In this document: positions 12,721-23,112 of the stretch, in pieces
Layout of the letters: the number at the start of each line of letters is the position of its first letter
Numbering within the stretch: position 1 is the stretch's first letter
Assembly: GCA_949752735.1 (NCBI GenBank)
Contig: OX457039.1
Span: forward strand, 50,620,806 to 50,684,805
Length of the DNA: 64,000 bases
Direction of reading: 5' to 3'
From: Lumbricus terrestris
Lineage: Eukaryota > Annelida > Clitellata > Crassiclitellata > Lumbricidae
Position numbers and translations under genes: made by a program
Notes under the pieces: model-generated
What the model was told of the DNA's origin: nothing
The model's database searches: none
Seen by the model: only the letters and a program-made list of their open reading frames with translations

Positions 12721-14030
12721 CAGTGATTCCGTTAAGGTCTGAATTCTTGGAGTCATGGACGCATCACATCAAAAAAGTTGGAGTCCACACTAAATGGGTG
12801 AGAGTCATGGACTCCACGCCCATCCATTTTTGGAGTCCCCTATCGGGCCAAAGTAGGACAAATGTAAAAAATTCCGAACTTCTTATATTACAGGCGACAA
12901 AGGGCCCAACCATTAGGCCTATTATTACGTGGCCTATATATAGTAGGCCTAAACGCAAAAAATTCGTATTTTCGACCCGCTCATTATATTGCAACTCTAA
13001 CCCTCCTCCGTTTACAAAAGTTCATTTAGGCTAGCTAAAATCAGCTATAAAATTCATTTTACCGTTGGCTATTTTTGTGTGTGTCAAAATCTGAAGTTGT
13101 CGATATCAATACAGAAAATACCAAGTCATAAACTAATAAATTATAGCCGTCTTCTCCAGAGGTAGGCTAGATTGGAATGAAATATAGGCCTATATCGTGG
13201 AATCGTGAAAGGTGAAGTAGGCCATAGGCCTATATTGCCTAAGCCAACGAAAAGAAGAAGTTTTTGGTTTTTAAATTTTGAGAACAAATTAACAGCCATT
13301 TAGAAGCAAAACCTGCTGTTAGAGCACAATCAGATTGCATCATATTGCATTAATATTGACTGGAGAGCGCCTCTGAGAGGGCTTCTTGAAGAGGTGTTAT
13401 GTAACTTATTGAAATGAATGAATGAATACAGAGCCTGAGAGAGCTAAAATGCGATTGTCGTTAAGCAATGACATCATTTAAAAAATGAACAGGGAAATTT
13501 TAGGACACTATATAACCTGTAACTATATAGTATCAATTTTCCCGACGATAATAAAATTTTATACTTTTCAAGAAAAATATTTTAGCATTGTTGTACTTCT
13601 TTTAGTTTTCTTGATTTTAGGATCTATCCGACGACGGTCATTACTTTTAAGCCAGCTCATTGGAACGGTTGAACGCTATAATATTGCTGACATGTCGATG
13701 ATTTAGGTCTAGGCCTGCATGTAGGCTATAATACTATATAGCCTACGTCACTCACTTACAAAGAAATGAAATATTCATAAATAGGTCATTGCATAAATTA
13801 TTCACCACTAACCAGTCAGTCAATACGCAATGCATAAACTTCAGGAGACAGTGACACAAATACCGACCCCACGATATTTCTTATTGGTGTCCCATGGACG
13901 CATCGTTAATTTATTTGTGCGTCCATCCACAACTTCAGTGCGTCCATGGACGCACCGCCTTTATTTTTGTGCGTCCGGCGTCAAAATTTGTGCGTCCGGG
14001 ACGCACGGACGCACGTTAACGGAATCACTG
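12721..14030. mobile_element. non-autonomous hAT transposon, 1.31 kb
   Basis: Terminal inverted repeats CAGTGATTCCGTTAA face each other at 12,721 and 14,030 and are flanked by a perfect 8-bp duplication CTTGCAAT (12,713-12,720 and 14,031-14,038), as expected of hAT insertion. Internal reiterations of GTGCGTCC and ATGGACGC form subterminal repeats near the right end (13,890-14,015). No transposase frame is visible, so it would depend on an enzyme in trans. A LINE/SINE tail (13,352-13,428) is nested inside, so the hAT insertion came first. Confidence 0.85.
13352..13428 (+). repeat. LINE/SINE 3' tail nested in the hAT element
   Basis: GACTGGAGAGCGCCTCTGAG, then TTCTTGAAGAGGTGTTATGT, ending in (TGAA)n. 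Same family as the tail at 9,935, with substitutions in the second stem half. Confidence 0.65.
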
Positions 14031-14038
14031 CTTGCAAT

Positions 14039-15800
14039 TATGCCAACGGAAGTCGCCATGCGCCCCTCCTATTTCCTGGCTTCCTCTGTTGAAGCGGCGT
14101 TGTATCGCCAGAAGGGAGTGGCTCGTGTGGCCGTGTATCGTCCCCTCTCTCGGTCGGTCGGTCGGGCGATTGGCCGACTATCCATTGCCAAGTCGCTGTC
14201 GTAACCGGATATTAAATCGTAAAGCAGAGACGTCAGCATCCACAGGAGTGCCCGGATGTCTCCAACTCCTCTTTCCAATCCTACTCCGTGTGACATCCGG
14301 CTTTTGGTGCGCATCGTGTGGGGCTCTGGTCAGAATTTCCAGGTAATTGACGGATAGTGGAAACCGCTGCAGCACTTACGAATGGTCAAGCAGAAGAGAT
14401 TGAACGGTGGAATAAAATTGAGGCAAGTGCTTTCGCTTCAGGCAGAACATTGACGACGACGACGACGACGATGATAGTGAAGAGATCAAGGATATGTGAA
14501 CGAGGTTTTTTTATAGGGGGGGTGGCTGCCATCACCGGTAAATACGCCATCTTAAACCATATAGTCAGTCTCTACCGTGACAAATCAACCGCGGCCAGTT
14601 GTCACTCATCTGCACATCAAAAATCATGTGACTGACATATATACTTGCTGCCGTTTTCATGATTGTAGAGCTCATTTCTGTTGTGTAAAGTGATGACAAA
14701 GTTTATTCCTTGTTTTGGAAACAAGATTATCTTAGATTATGTTGCCTCTGAGCCTATGGTTGCTTTTGCATACAACAAATTTATACCACAGGCAGCTACG
14801 AAGGTCTTGATGTTCAGTCTTTTTTAAAGAATATGTGCGTATATAATAATCGCATATAATAATGTTGAACCATCTCTTTATTAGCATCACGATCTCTCCC
14901 TTTACTCTTCCTCCCGCCACACAGAATCGCTCATGGCACGTCTATTGACTGACGCCTTTGGTCTTTGGAATTTTGATCGTGCACAGGATCTTACTCCTTT
15001 TCTTACCCTGCGCGCTGTATGCGCTGCTTAATATGGTACCTCACTTCATTCTCTTGCAGCGACTTGGCATCTACCGTTGTGGCGCATCTTTGGCTTCAGT
15101 CCAGGCTTCAGCCATACAATTCCAGCAGGTTGCGTTAGGGTCATGTAGATATCCAAATTCAAAGAAGAAACTAAAAAACTTAGAGAATTGTTGGCCGGTC
15201 ATGTGGCAGTTATGTGACCTGCTGCGACCCATTTTGTGGCGCCGCCACTGCAGTCATTCTCCTCGGTCGCTGACAGACTGACACATTGTTGCCATTGGTA
15301 ACTACATGCTTCTTCGGATCCTCTGCTCCTTTTGGCCTTCTTTTGGCCTTCTTTTGGTCTTCAAGGTACTGTCCAAACCCCTCTCCTATACAAGCACATT
15401 CTATCCGCTGTCGAATGGGGGTGGGGTGGGGCGGGGCGGAGGATTCCCCTTCCTATAAGTATTGTTGTATGCGGGCAACACCCATGCAAGCCCCTGCTTA
15501 CGGCTTAGCTGATGCTACATCCTCTTTCCTTGGTTGAGACTTGAAAGGCATCACCTTTCTCGAAGTCTGCGTTTCGTAGCCAAATCCTGTGTTAGCCTTT
15601 CCAAAATTGATCGATCGCCTGAAATAGCCTATGTATTATTTTTGACAGTTGTTTCATTGGTTTGGGTCGGTAGCGCCATTGGTGGTTTGTTCTTAAAGTT
15701 TCGCGTTATAAATGCCAGAAAAAAATCAATTACAATGTATGGATCAACATATTTCAAAACATCGTATCTATTTTTTATGTAGGACATTATAAGTCGGCTA
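14039..15800. other. no gene recognised
   Basis: Short GAC repeats (14,452-14,472), a run TTTTGGCCTTC repeated near 15,328-15,355, and open frames without recognisable domains. Confidence 0.45.
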
Positions 15801-15804
15801 CAGC

Positions 15805-16030
15805 TTTTTTTTACCCTTTCACTTTGATGACACTGTGGCCAAGAAGATAGCACGCCTTCACCTCTGCAACCCGGGTTTAAATCCCGGTCCAGTCACATGA
15901 AGCTGTCATAGATGAGATTATCGAAGAAAGACTTTCATCTTCGATCGGAGTGCAGCCCGAGTGCCTCGCTGCATCCAAATCACTGTCTTTGGACCGAGTA
16001 GCAGATGAGTGCTCCTGCGTACAGTGCCTA
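15805..16030 (+). mobile_element. tRNA-derived SINE
   Basis: TGTGGCCAAGAAGATAGCAC resembles an RNA polymerase III A box. About 35 bases on, GGGTTTAAATCCCGG resembles a B box (GGTTCRANNCC). A non-tRNA body follows. It does not fold as a full tRNA, so a SINE is preferred over a tRNA gene. The end is approximate. Confidence 0.5.
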
Positions 16031-16129
16031 AAAATAGACTAACATGTTTTCGACGACGATGAATCGATATCTGGCCGATATTTCTTGGTCATTCAATGAC
16101 TGAAGATCCCAGTCGATCGACATTCTGCT

Positions 16130-16444
16130 TTGCCCCTCCCTCCGTCAGCATCTTATAAAGGCAGGGCAGCTGCTGTCTGTCTTTCACGTCCGTCCCCTGG
16201 GGCAAAAGCACTCGTTGGAACCAACGAAGGCCAACTAAACGCCTGGCTTCAGTACGTCAACAATGCAGTAATTACATGTCAGTCGAATGGTGGAAACAGC
16301 ATTGGAATCTTGTCGTCGCAAGGGTATGCATGCAGTGTCGTTGTTGCTGCCAATGTAATTGCAGATTTATATAGCCAGCTGGAGGCAAGGAATCGTGGTG
16401 CAGCCATTGTCAATCAAATGCTCAGTAAAAGCGGGCAAGGTTGA
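16130..16444 (+). CDS. unassigned open reading frame, 104 codons
   Basis: I do not recognise this protein. The downstream two thirds has a balanced, protein-like composition (for example LNAWLQYVNNAVITC and NVIADLYSQLEARNRG), unlike the biased open frames around it. The segment after residue 35 could form helices. No signal peptide, zinc site or known motif is seen. It may be one exon of a larger gene or a chance frame downstream of the SINE. No partner exons were found. Confidence 0.2.
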   Translation: MPLPPSASYKGRAAAVCLSRPSPGAKALVGTNEGQLNAWLQYVNNAVITCQSNGGNSIGILSSQGYACSVVVAANVIADLYSQLEARNRGAAIVNQMLSKSGQG

Positions 16445-16449
16445 CACAT

Positions 16450-19380
16450 TCATATTGCTTGGCCAGAGTGAATATAATCCAAGCTGCAATACAAAGAATA
16501 GTAGCCTAGTTCGGTGTAAAATAGCATGATGTGTTACTGCAAATTTATGCAAACAGAAAACAATAATTTTGTAAGTAGCCTATAGTCCAAGTAATTAGTG
16601 CCTATAGTTCACAATTTGGGGGTTTGCTCTACATGCATGGATTGCATTTAAAGTACGTGATTCGGATCGCCTGTTATCCATATAGACTAATTATTATATA
16701 AATCATCCTTACAATTAACCCTTTGAAGGTATTTTAGTGAGATCGGCAGCGAAAGGCATTTCTCAATTGTGAGCGCGAGGTCGTAGACTATAATATTAAT
16801 TATGCTAGGCCTATTCAGTAAATTTTATACGATGCGTAAAAAAGTGATACAATAATTAATTGATCACGATGAAGGTAACTAATTATTATTTACCATCATC
16901 GTGATCCAACTTTTATCAAGCATTCACTATTTAAATAGTGGCGCATAGGCCTAACATGAGATGACTACCAGGCACCAGCTTCAGGCAGAATACGGATCTG
17001 CTAGGATGGTATATATAAGCTGTGCATCTGCCAAGCAAAGATTAAATATTATTATTGTCGTTTGCAGACGATTTGGCCGCGCTGTGTAAATCGTGACGGA
17101 CGAAAAAGCAATAGGGGTGTGCAACTGTGCATGGGATACATGGACTATAGATCTACATTGCGCTCAATCGCAACTGTCACAGATGCAGTCCAAGTCCTGG
17201 ACATAAATTTGGCGCCATTTAGCTTCAGTTACAGAGCAAAAGGCCGCACAACCGTCGTCAGAGCACGTAATAGCAAAGAAACAAACTTTACGAGCGTCTA
17301 GAGAACACGGAGCATGCAGAGAGGTCAGGATGCCGATCCGGGTCGCGCACCAGCCTGCATGCTCTCGGAATGAGAATTTACGCAGGCTATGCATATACGG
17401 TAAACGGAGATCCAGCCTAGAACCTTAGACCTTTATAGACCTTTAGACCTTTAGACCTGTTAATCAATAGACCATGATTAGGTGATTAGGTTAGAGAATC
17501 GTTTGATGACGTCGTTAATCATCGCGCACCAGCGATCTGAACTTTGGACGACGACGAGTTCTCCATTATATGTCGTCTATGGTTGAGGCGTCGTCGCTGG
17601 TCACATTAGACAAATGCAGAGTCCATTACTAGACATTGTTGCGGCCTCCATTGACCTGCAGAACGATCGACGACGACCAGACGTCTACTAGAGAGAAGAT
17701 GATGCTAAGGGTAAAGGAAGAAGTTGCAAATATACTGCATAGAGGAGAAGTAAGAGGAGGCGGACATGGGCGGAGTTTGGTTCCGTTTTGGGGAGCTAAA
17801 AACTTGGTTCAGAAGGCGCGGCGCCGAAAACATTTTTCGTTTCGCCCGGAAAAAAGTTGATGACCTTTTTCTAGTCGTCAAGTTCAAATCTCATGAAAAT
17901 CACTATGTATTTCCCGGCCGAAAAAGTTGAAAGTTTATGACCTTTTTTAACCAATAGTTGGAAGTGCTTGGGGGACTAAGTCCGAAAAATAGACCATTTA
18001 CACGGTAAAAACATGACTATGGGGTTTCTTTGAGTGGCTTAGCCACCAGCCCCTGATAAACTTTGCTTATGGAGGCGGAGGAAGAGTAGGCTATGGTGTA
18101 GAGAGAACAAGGTTGAAAGAAGACACTCGCTTTAGCAAGAACTCATGAGATAATCAATAAAATGTGAACGACCATGTGACCGCCCGTCATGCAGTTATTA
18201 GGCGCTCGTCTCGTGTTCATCCATCAATCGATTGGTCCACTCCCTTCCTTCCGTCTGTCTTCCTCTCTCCCTCCATCTTTGTGTTCTCCGGTGCACGTGT
18301 GTTACCGTTATCTCCGCCTATTACCGTCATCCATTAGCTTAATTACCATCGTCAGAAGATAATATTAGTCTATCGTCGTTGGGTGCACGAAACAGCCACC
18401 TTAAAAGTGTCTTGAAAGTAGTCAATGGTAACGATTCGATCGATCAATAGAATCGGTCACTAGAATGATTACATATATACATATATATTATATATAAAAT
18501 GTTATATATATTATATATAATTATATATTTATATGCCGTCTGTGTCATGTTTTTAGGTTCTGGAGCTCCATTCGAATCCATAGATGGAGCTAGTAGTCTC
18601 CGTCACGTTAGCACTCGCAAACGGAACAAAGAAACGCGGCCCGACGCTTATAATTGGCTATATTATACCGGTAGCTAATACTGAGATGAATCTAACAGAA
18701 CACGTAGGCCTACTTGTATGAGTGAGACTGTGAGATGTAGGATAAGCACTGAAAGCGAGCACGAATGAAAATAAAACCATTAATAAGAGATTTTGATTGT
18801 TCGAATTAGTTATCCGGCAGGTGGCCATCCATGGATTATATGATGTTAAATCCATCAGAAATTCAGAATCTGGGCCTCATCAGCCGACGTTGTATGCGTG
18901 CCCTGAGATGAGAGTCTGCTTTGCTTCCATTGGGCTACCGACGCTAGGACGAAGTCCTTACGACCCTTAGCCTACTGAAGTGGGCAGATCTGAAGCTGGC
19001 CTTCACCCTTAGATTAGGCGTATACCAGATACGCGATCGGCGTGAGTCAGTCTAATGCTTTCAGACTATGGGTGTGTGATCCTTAGTGTGACTCTCTAGT
19101 CTCTACCTGTAAAATCAGTGCATAGGGCCTATAAATCTTAGGACCTGCACCGATGTTATAGAAATCTTGCCGAACGGATCAGTCCCAGGACTGGTAGTAT
19201 AATGTGGTCAACCAAAATTTACCTTGTTCACTCGATGTGATTAACCCTATTTAAACATTAATATTTTTCTATGATCAAAGGCATTGCAAAATTAAACCCT
19301 ACATCAAGTCTGCATTATGCTTTCTGTTATTCTAGACGATGGGACCATGCACGTTGTCGCATTGAATTTCATTAACATGG
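16450..19380. other. non-coding stretch before the GPCR
   Basis: No gene seen. A short inverted repeat (GATCACGATGAAGGTAA against TTACCATCATCGTGATC, 16,862-16,914) and an AT-rich palindromic patch (18,474-18,535) are present. A block at about 17,850-17,960 carries two copies of a GATGACCTTTTT-type module also found in the hAT MITEs farther right. Confidence 0.45.
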
Positions 19381-19456
19381 ACCACATTCCGTTTATTCGA
19401 TCTTCTGATGAAAAATTCAACGCACTGCAGACTTAACGACAACAACAGACTTCGAA

Positions 19457-20833
19457 ATGACTGGAGAAGACTCTGCATCAGATGCCACACTCGCTTCCGT
19501 CGACTACGCGACCATAATGCATTTCGACGTGGGTCACGTGATCCATCGTTCCCCTCACTCCCTGAATCATACTGGGGAGGAGGAAGGGTCGACTGGAGAC
19601 GATGGAAGACGATCAGGAGGAGGAGGAATAGGAGGAGGAGATGGAGTAATAGACAGAGAGATTTTCTTGACGTACGAGGAGATTGCGAATCACCTTTGGA
19701 CAGTGCAGGAGTCGCGCAACTTCGATGCACCGACGCAGGCTGTCGTTGTGACCGTCTTTCTCGTTCTCATATCCTTCGGGGTCCTTGGCAACAGCCTCGT
19801 CTGCTACGTCGTTGCCAAGAATCCCCGGATGCGGACCCCGCGCAACGTCTTCATCATCAACCTCGCCATATCCGACCTGACGCTCTGCCTCCTCACGCAA
19901 CCGTTCAACCTCCTGAAGGTCGTGACCTCCCAGTGGAAACTGGGTCGGGTCATGTGCAAGGTCGTTCCGATGTTTGCGGGGACAAACGTGTTCGTTTCGA
20001 CGGTCAGCATAACGGCCATCGCGTTGGATCGGTTCCAAGTGATCGTCTATCCCACGCGGAGCACGATGAAGACGTTTGGAGCGGTCGTCGCACTGACCCT
20101 CATCTGGCTCGTGTCCATCCTACTCGCCTGTCCACTGGTCGTCTTCAACGACATCGATCCATTCAAAGTGATGGGGTCGTTGACCGTTTATGATGTCTGC
20201 GTTGAAAACACGGACATGCAGACGGCGAGAGGGATCTACTCGATCGCGTCCATGCTCGTCCAGTACATCGCCCCGATCGTCATCGTCTCCATCGCGCATG
20301 CGCAGATCAGCCGGAAGTTGAAGTACCGGATGACGAACAGAGCGAGGTCTTCGACGACGATCATCTCCAGCGGAGGACCCACTTCCGTTTTCCTGCAGAG
20401 GAAGAACCTTCGAGAGGCGAAGCGCAAACGGAAGACGAACCTCCTGCTGGTCATGATCGCCGTCGTCTTTGCCGCCAGCTGGATGCCGCTGAACGTCTTC
20501 AACATAATGGCCGACTTCAACTTCAAGCTGACACAGGCCTGCGACGAATACATGGGCGGACTGCTCTTTCCCGTCTGTCACATGCTCGTGCTCTGCTCGG
20601 CGTGCGTCAATCCCCTGCTCTACGGCTGGTTGAACGAGAATTTTCGACGCGAATTCGTTAAAGCGATCTGCTGCTCGCAACGCATCCTGGAGTTCTTTCG
20701 CGGCGGACAGGGCGCCGTCAGTCGTAACTCGACGACGATGGAACTCACAAGCAGACGACAATCGATGAATGCTAACAGTAAACCGCCAGCGTTGGTTAAC
20801 AACGTCTCTGTAGCTAATGTTCCGCCAGTTTAG
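19457..20833 (+). CDS. rhodopsin-family GPCR, neuropeptide Y/F receptor-like
   Basis: A 458-residue seven-transmembrane receptor in one uninterrupted frame. It would sit in the plasma membrane and signal through heterotrimeric G proteins on binding a peptide. TM1 spans about 94-119 (GN at 111-112). TM2 carries NLAISD (135-140). C167 at the top of TM3 pairs with C248 in the second extracellular loop. The TM3 end is DRF (191-193) in place of DRY. TM6 has SWMPLN (341-346), TM7 has NPLLY (385-389), followed by WLNENFRREF, a segment typical of NPY, NPF and sNPF receptors. C405 and C406 are likely palmitoylated. The 90-residue N-terminus has a glycosylation site at N37 and a Gly-rich run. The start is the first Met of the frame; a spliced 5' UTR exon cannot be excluded. 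The ligand is not determined; prolactin-releasing-peptide receptors are the nearest alternative. The acyl-CoA synthetase gene converges on it from the right. Confidence 0.88.
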   Translation: MTGEDSASDATLASVDYATIMHFDVGHVIHRSPHSLNHTGEEEGSTGDDGRRSGGGGIGGGDGVIDREIFLTYEEIANHLWTVQESRNFDAPTQAVVVTVFLVLISFGVLGNSLVCYVVAKNPRMRTPRNVFIINLAISDLTLCLLTQPFNLLKVVTSQWKLGRVMCKVVPMFAGTNVFVSTVSITAIALDRFQVIVYPTRSTMKTFGAVVALTLIWLVSILLACPLVVFNDIDPFKVMGSLTVYDVCVENTDMQTARGIYSIASMLVQYIAPIVIVSIAHAQISRKLKYRMTNRARSSTTIISSGGPTSVFLQRKNLREAKRKRKTNLLLVMIAVVFAASWMPLNVFNIMADFNFKLTQACDEYMGGLLFPVCHMLVLCSACVNPLLYGWLNENFRREFVKAICCSQRILEFFRGGQGAVSRNSTTMELTSRRQSMNANSKPPALVNNVSVANVPPV

Positions 20834-21337
20834 TTTAAAGATTGTTTAATGTTCATGCGAGGAAACAAGTGGGATACCGAACTACTGGATTTTTTATTGG
20901 CCAGATTTCGCATTTAAAATCATTTGTTGTTGCTCGGGATTCCATGTCAGTCATAGGATCTCTTTATCTTCTTTAGTTACACTAGTCTATTCTCCTCACA
21001 TTATATATTATAGCACCTTGCATTAATTCATATGCGGAGAGGTAGCCATTGCCTGTCATTGACATCAATTTGCTTGCGTCAACATATGAATGCCGATCTT
21101 CCTTCCCACGACATTGTGTGGGTAGTGCAACTCAGTTCGCTAGAGGCGCAGTGCAGCAGAAACCCCCTTAAGAAATTCTTGTGGAGGGAACTGCAAATGC
21201 ATAACCAACGACCTTATGGTTGTCAGATGTCAATCCAACACGATGACCACTACACTACTATAGAGTTATCCACAAATACATAGAACGTGCTTTTTATGAA
21301 GTTTCTTATTTGTATAATGAGCATTGTTAGGAGCCCA
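20834..21337. other. 3' flank of the GPCR gene
   Basis: No second gene seen. No consensus AATAAA lies close to the stop codon; TTTAAA-type variants are present around 20,910. Confidence 0.4.
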
Positions 21338-21786
21338 TGTCACGAAATAGAGTATCCCCCGTATTAATTGTATCCCCCAAAATTAAAAAAGTCGAAAAAA
21401 CCGCTTTCGCGTGTAGTTTTTTTTGCAAATTAATTTTCATCTGCTTTGTTTTGAACAATGACACTAACAAGTATGCTTATTCCTACTAGATAATTTGTTT
21501 TGCCCTGTTTTTAGAGCACTTAAAACATTTAAAACACCTAAGAACACTCAGAGTCACTAAATAAATTCGAGTTGCCTTTATCTGAGCATTGCCTAGGACA
21601 CTTAAAACAACTAGAGTCATTTTAAATTTTGATTACAGCATAAATATTTTTATTATGCGCATTTTTCAGAAAAGGGGATAGAATGGTTTATCCCCCCGGA
21701 TAGTATAGACCGGTTAATTCCATCCGGGGGGATAGATTAATTCATCCCCCCGGATAGCTTTCAGGGGGATACTCCGTTTCATGACA
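21338..21786. mobile_element. MITE with 23-bp inverted termini
   Basis: Left end TGTCACGAAATAGAGTATCC and right end (inverted) TGTCATGAAACGGAGTATCC, each continuing with CCC, flanked by the 4-bp duplication CCCA (21,334-21,337 and 21,787-21,790). The right half holds several inverted ATCCCCCCGGATAG blocks that can pair with one another. No coding capacity; the superfamily is not assigned. Confidence 0.7.
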
Positions 21787-22317
21787 CCCATACTGTCATC
21801 ACGAGTGTTAGTCAGATTTTATGATCTTCTGTTAGGCCTAGAAGGTCGTCATCGTCATTTCTAAAGCAGTGCAATATGAATGTGGAATTGCAATTATGAT
21901 CATATAGCGCATTTTCACAACATCTCCGCAACAGTATACGAGTCAAAGCAGGTGTACGAATATCATATGCATTCTATTTCTAATTGCGTTCGTGACAAGT
22001 CTATATTATTTTCTGTGCATTGTTTTTTTTGTAAAAGATAGCTCTGATACATCTGGACCATCAAAACATTTACCAGTTGCAACCTGAATGTGAATCATTC
22101 GGTGGGATATATTACTAGACAATATGTAGGGTGTATCCAAAGCGTAACTTCTTTGAAAGCACCCATGTTATATTCGTATACGAACGTACTGCAATAAGAA
22201 GTAGTTCTTCTTCGTGGATAGAAGCACGATGAGTCAAGGACTCCGCTTTCCACGTGAGGTGGTTATATATACATGTAGGCTACAACCGCTGCAGTATGTC
22301 CAGAAAACGACCCTTAC
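21787..22317. other. spacer and 3' flank of the acyl-CoA synthetase gene
   Basis: About 530 bases without recognisable coding sequence between the MITE and the stop codon of the minus-strand gene. Confidence 0.4.
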
Positions 22318-22442
22318 TCAAAGTTTCCCGCTCAGAATGGCATTCTTTATTTCTCTGCGCATTATCTTCCCGCTGGCTGTCCTTGGAATTGATGCGACGA
22401 ATCGTATCCCTCCGCGCAGTCTCTTGTATGGAGCCACTCGGT
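22318..22442 (-). CDS. acyl-CoA synthetase exon 11 (C-terminus)
   Basis: Encodes [15 protein letters not shown] and [12 protein letters not shown] with the catalytic lysine, ending ILSGKL then TGA. Acceptor TTTTCAG/ACC. Confidence 0.92.
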
Positions 22443-22640
22443 CTGAAAAGGAACACAATGATGAAACAGAATGAAATGAAATCGGAGGAGTTGTCCACAT
22501 CATCATCGTTGCTTTTGTTTTATCATTGTCAGTAGCATCGTCGTCGCCAGCATCAATACTACCTCACCACCAGCACTACCACCAGCACCAGCAGCACCAC
22601 CACCACAACCACTACCACCAACACCACCCCTGTCACCACC

Positions 22641-22691
<51 letters not shown>

Positions 22692-23080
22692 GGCGTCGTC
22701 GTCGTCGTAATCAGCAGCAGCGCCACCACCAACATCAGCAACAACAATAACATCAACATTATCATTTGTGTTTTCTTCGTCTTCCTTCTTCCTTTTTCAT
22801 CGTCATTATCTTCTTTCCTTCCGCTCCCTCTTTCTCTTTCTCTTCCTCTTCCTCTTCTTCTTCTTGCCCCTCCTCTTCTTCTTCCTCTTCTTCTTCTTCT
22901 TCTTCCTCTTCTTTTTCTTCTTCTACTTCCTCTTCTTCTTGTTCTTCCTCTACTTCTTCTTCATCCTATTCTTCTTCTTCTTCCTCTTATTCTACTTCCT
23001 CTTCCTCTTCTTCTTCTTCTTCCTCTACTTCTTCTTCCTCCTGTTCTTCTTCCTCTTCTTCTTCTACTTCCTCCTATTCT

Positions 23081-23112
<32 letters not shown>

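Noticed and set aside
15860..15895. tRNA genes at 15.86, 23.70 and 28.0 kb
   Set aside because: B boxes are present, but no complete cloverleaf with acceptor stem was found; SINEs explain them better.
19408..20193. Second frame of 261 codons overlapping the GPCR
   Set aside because: Arg/His-rich shadow of the receptor gene in another frame.
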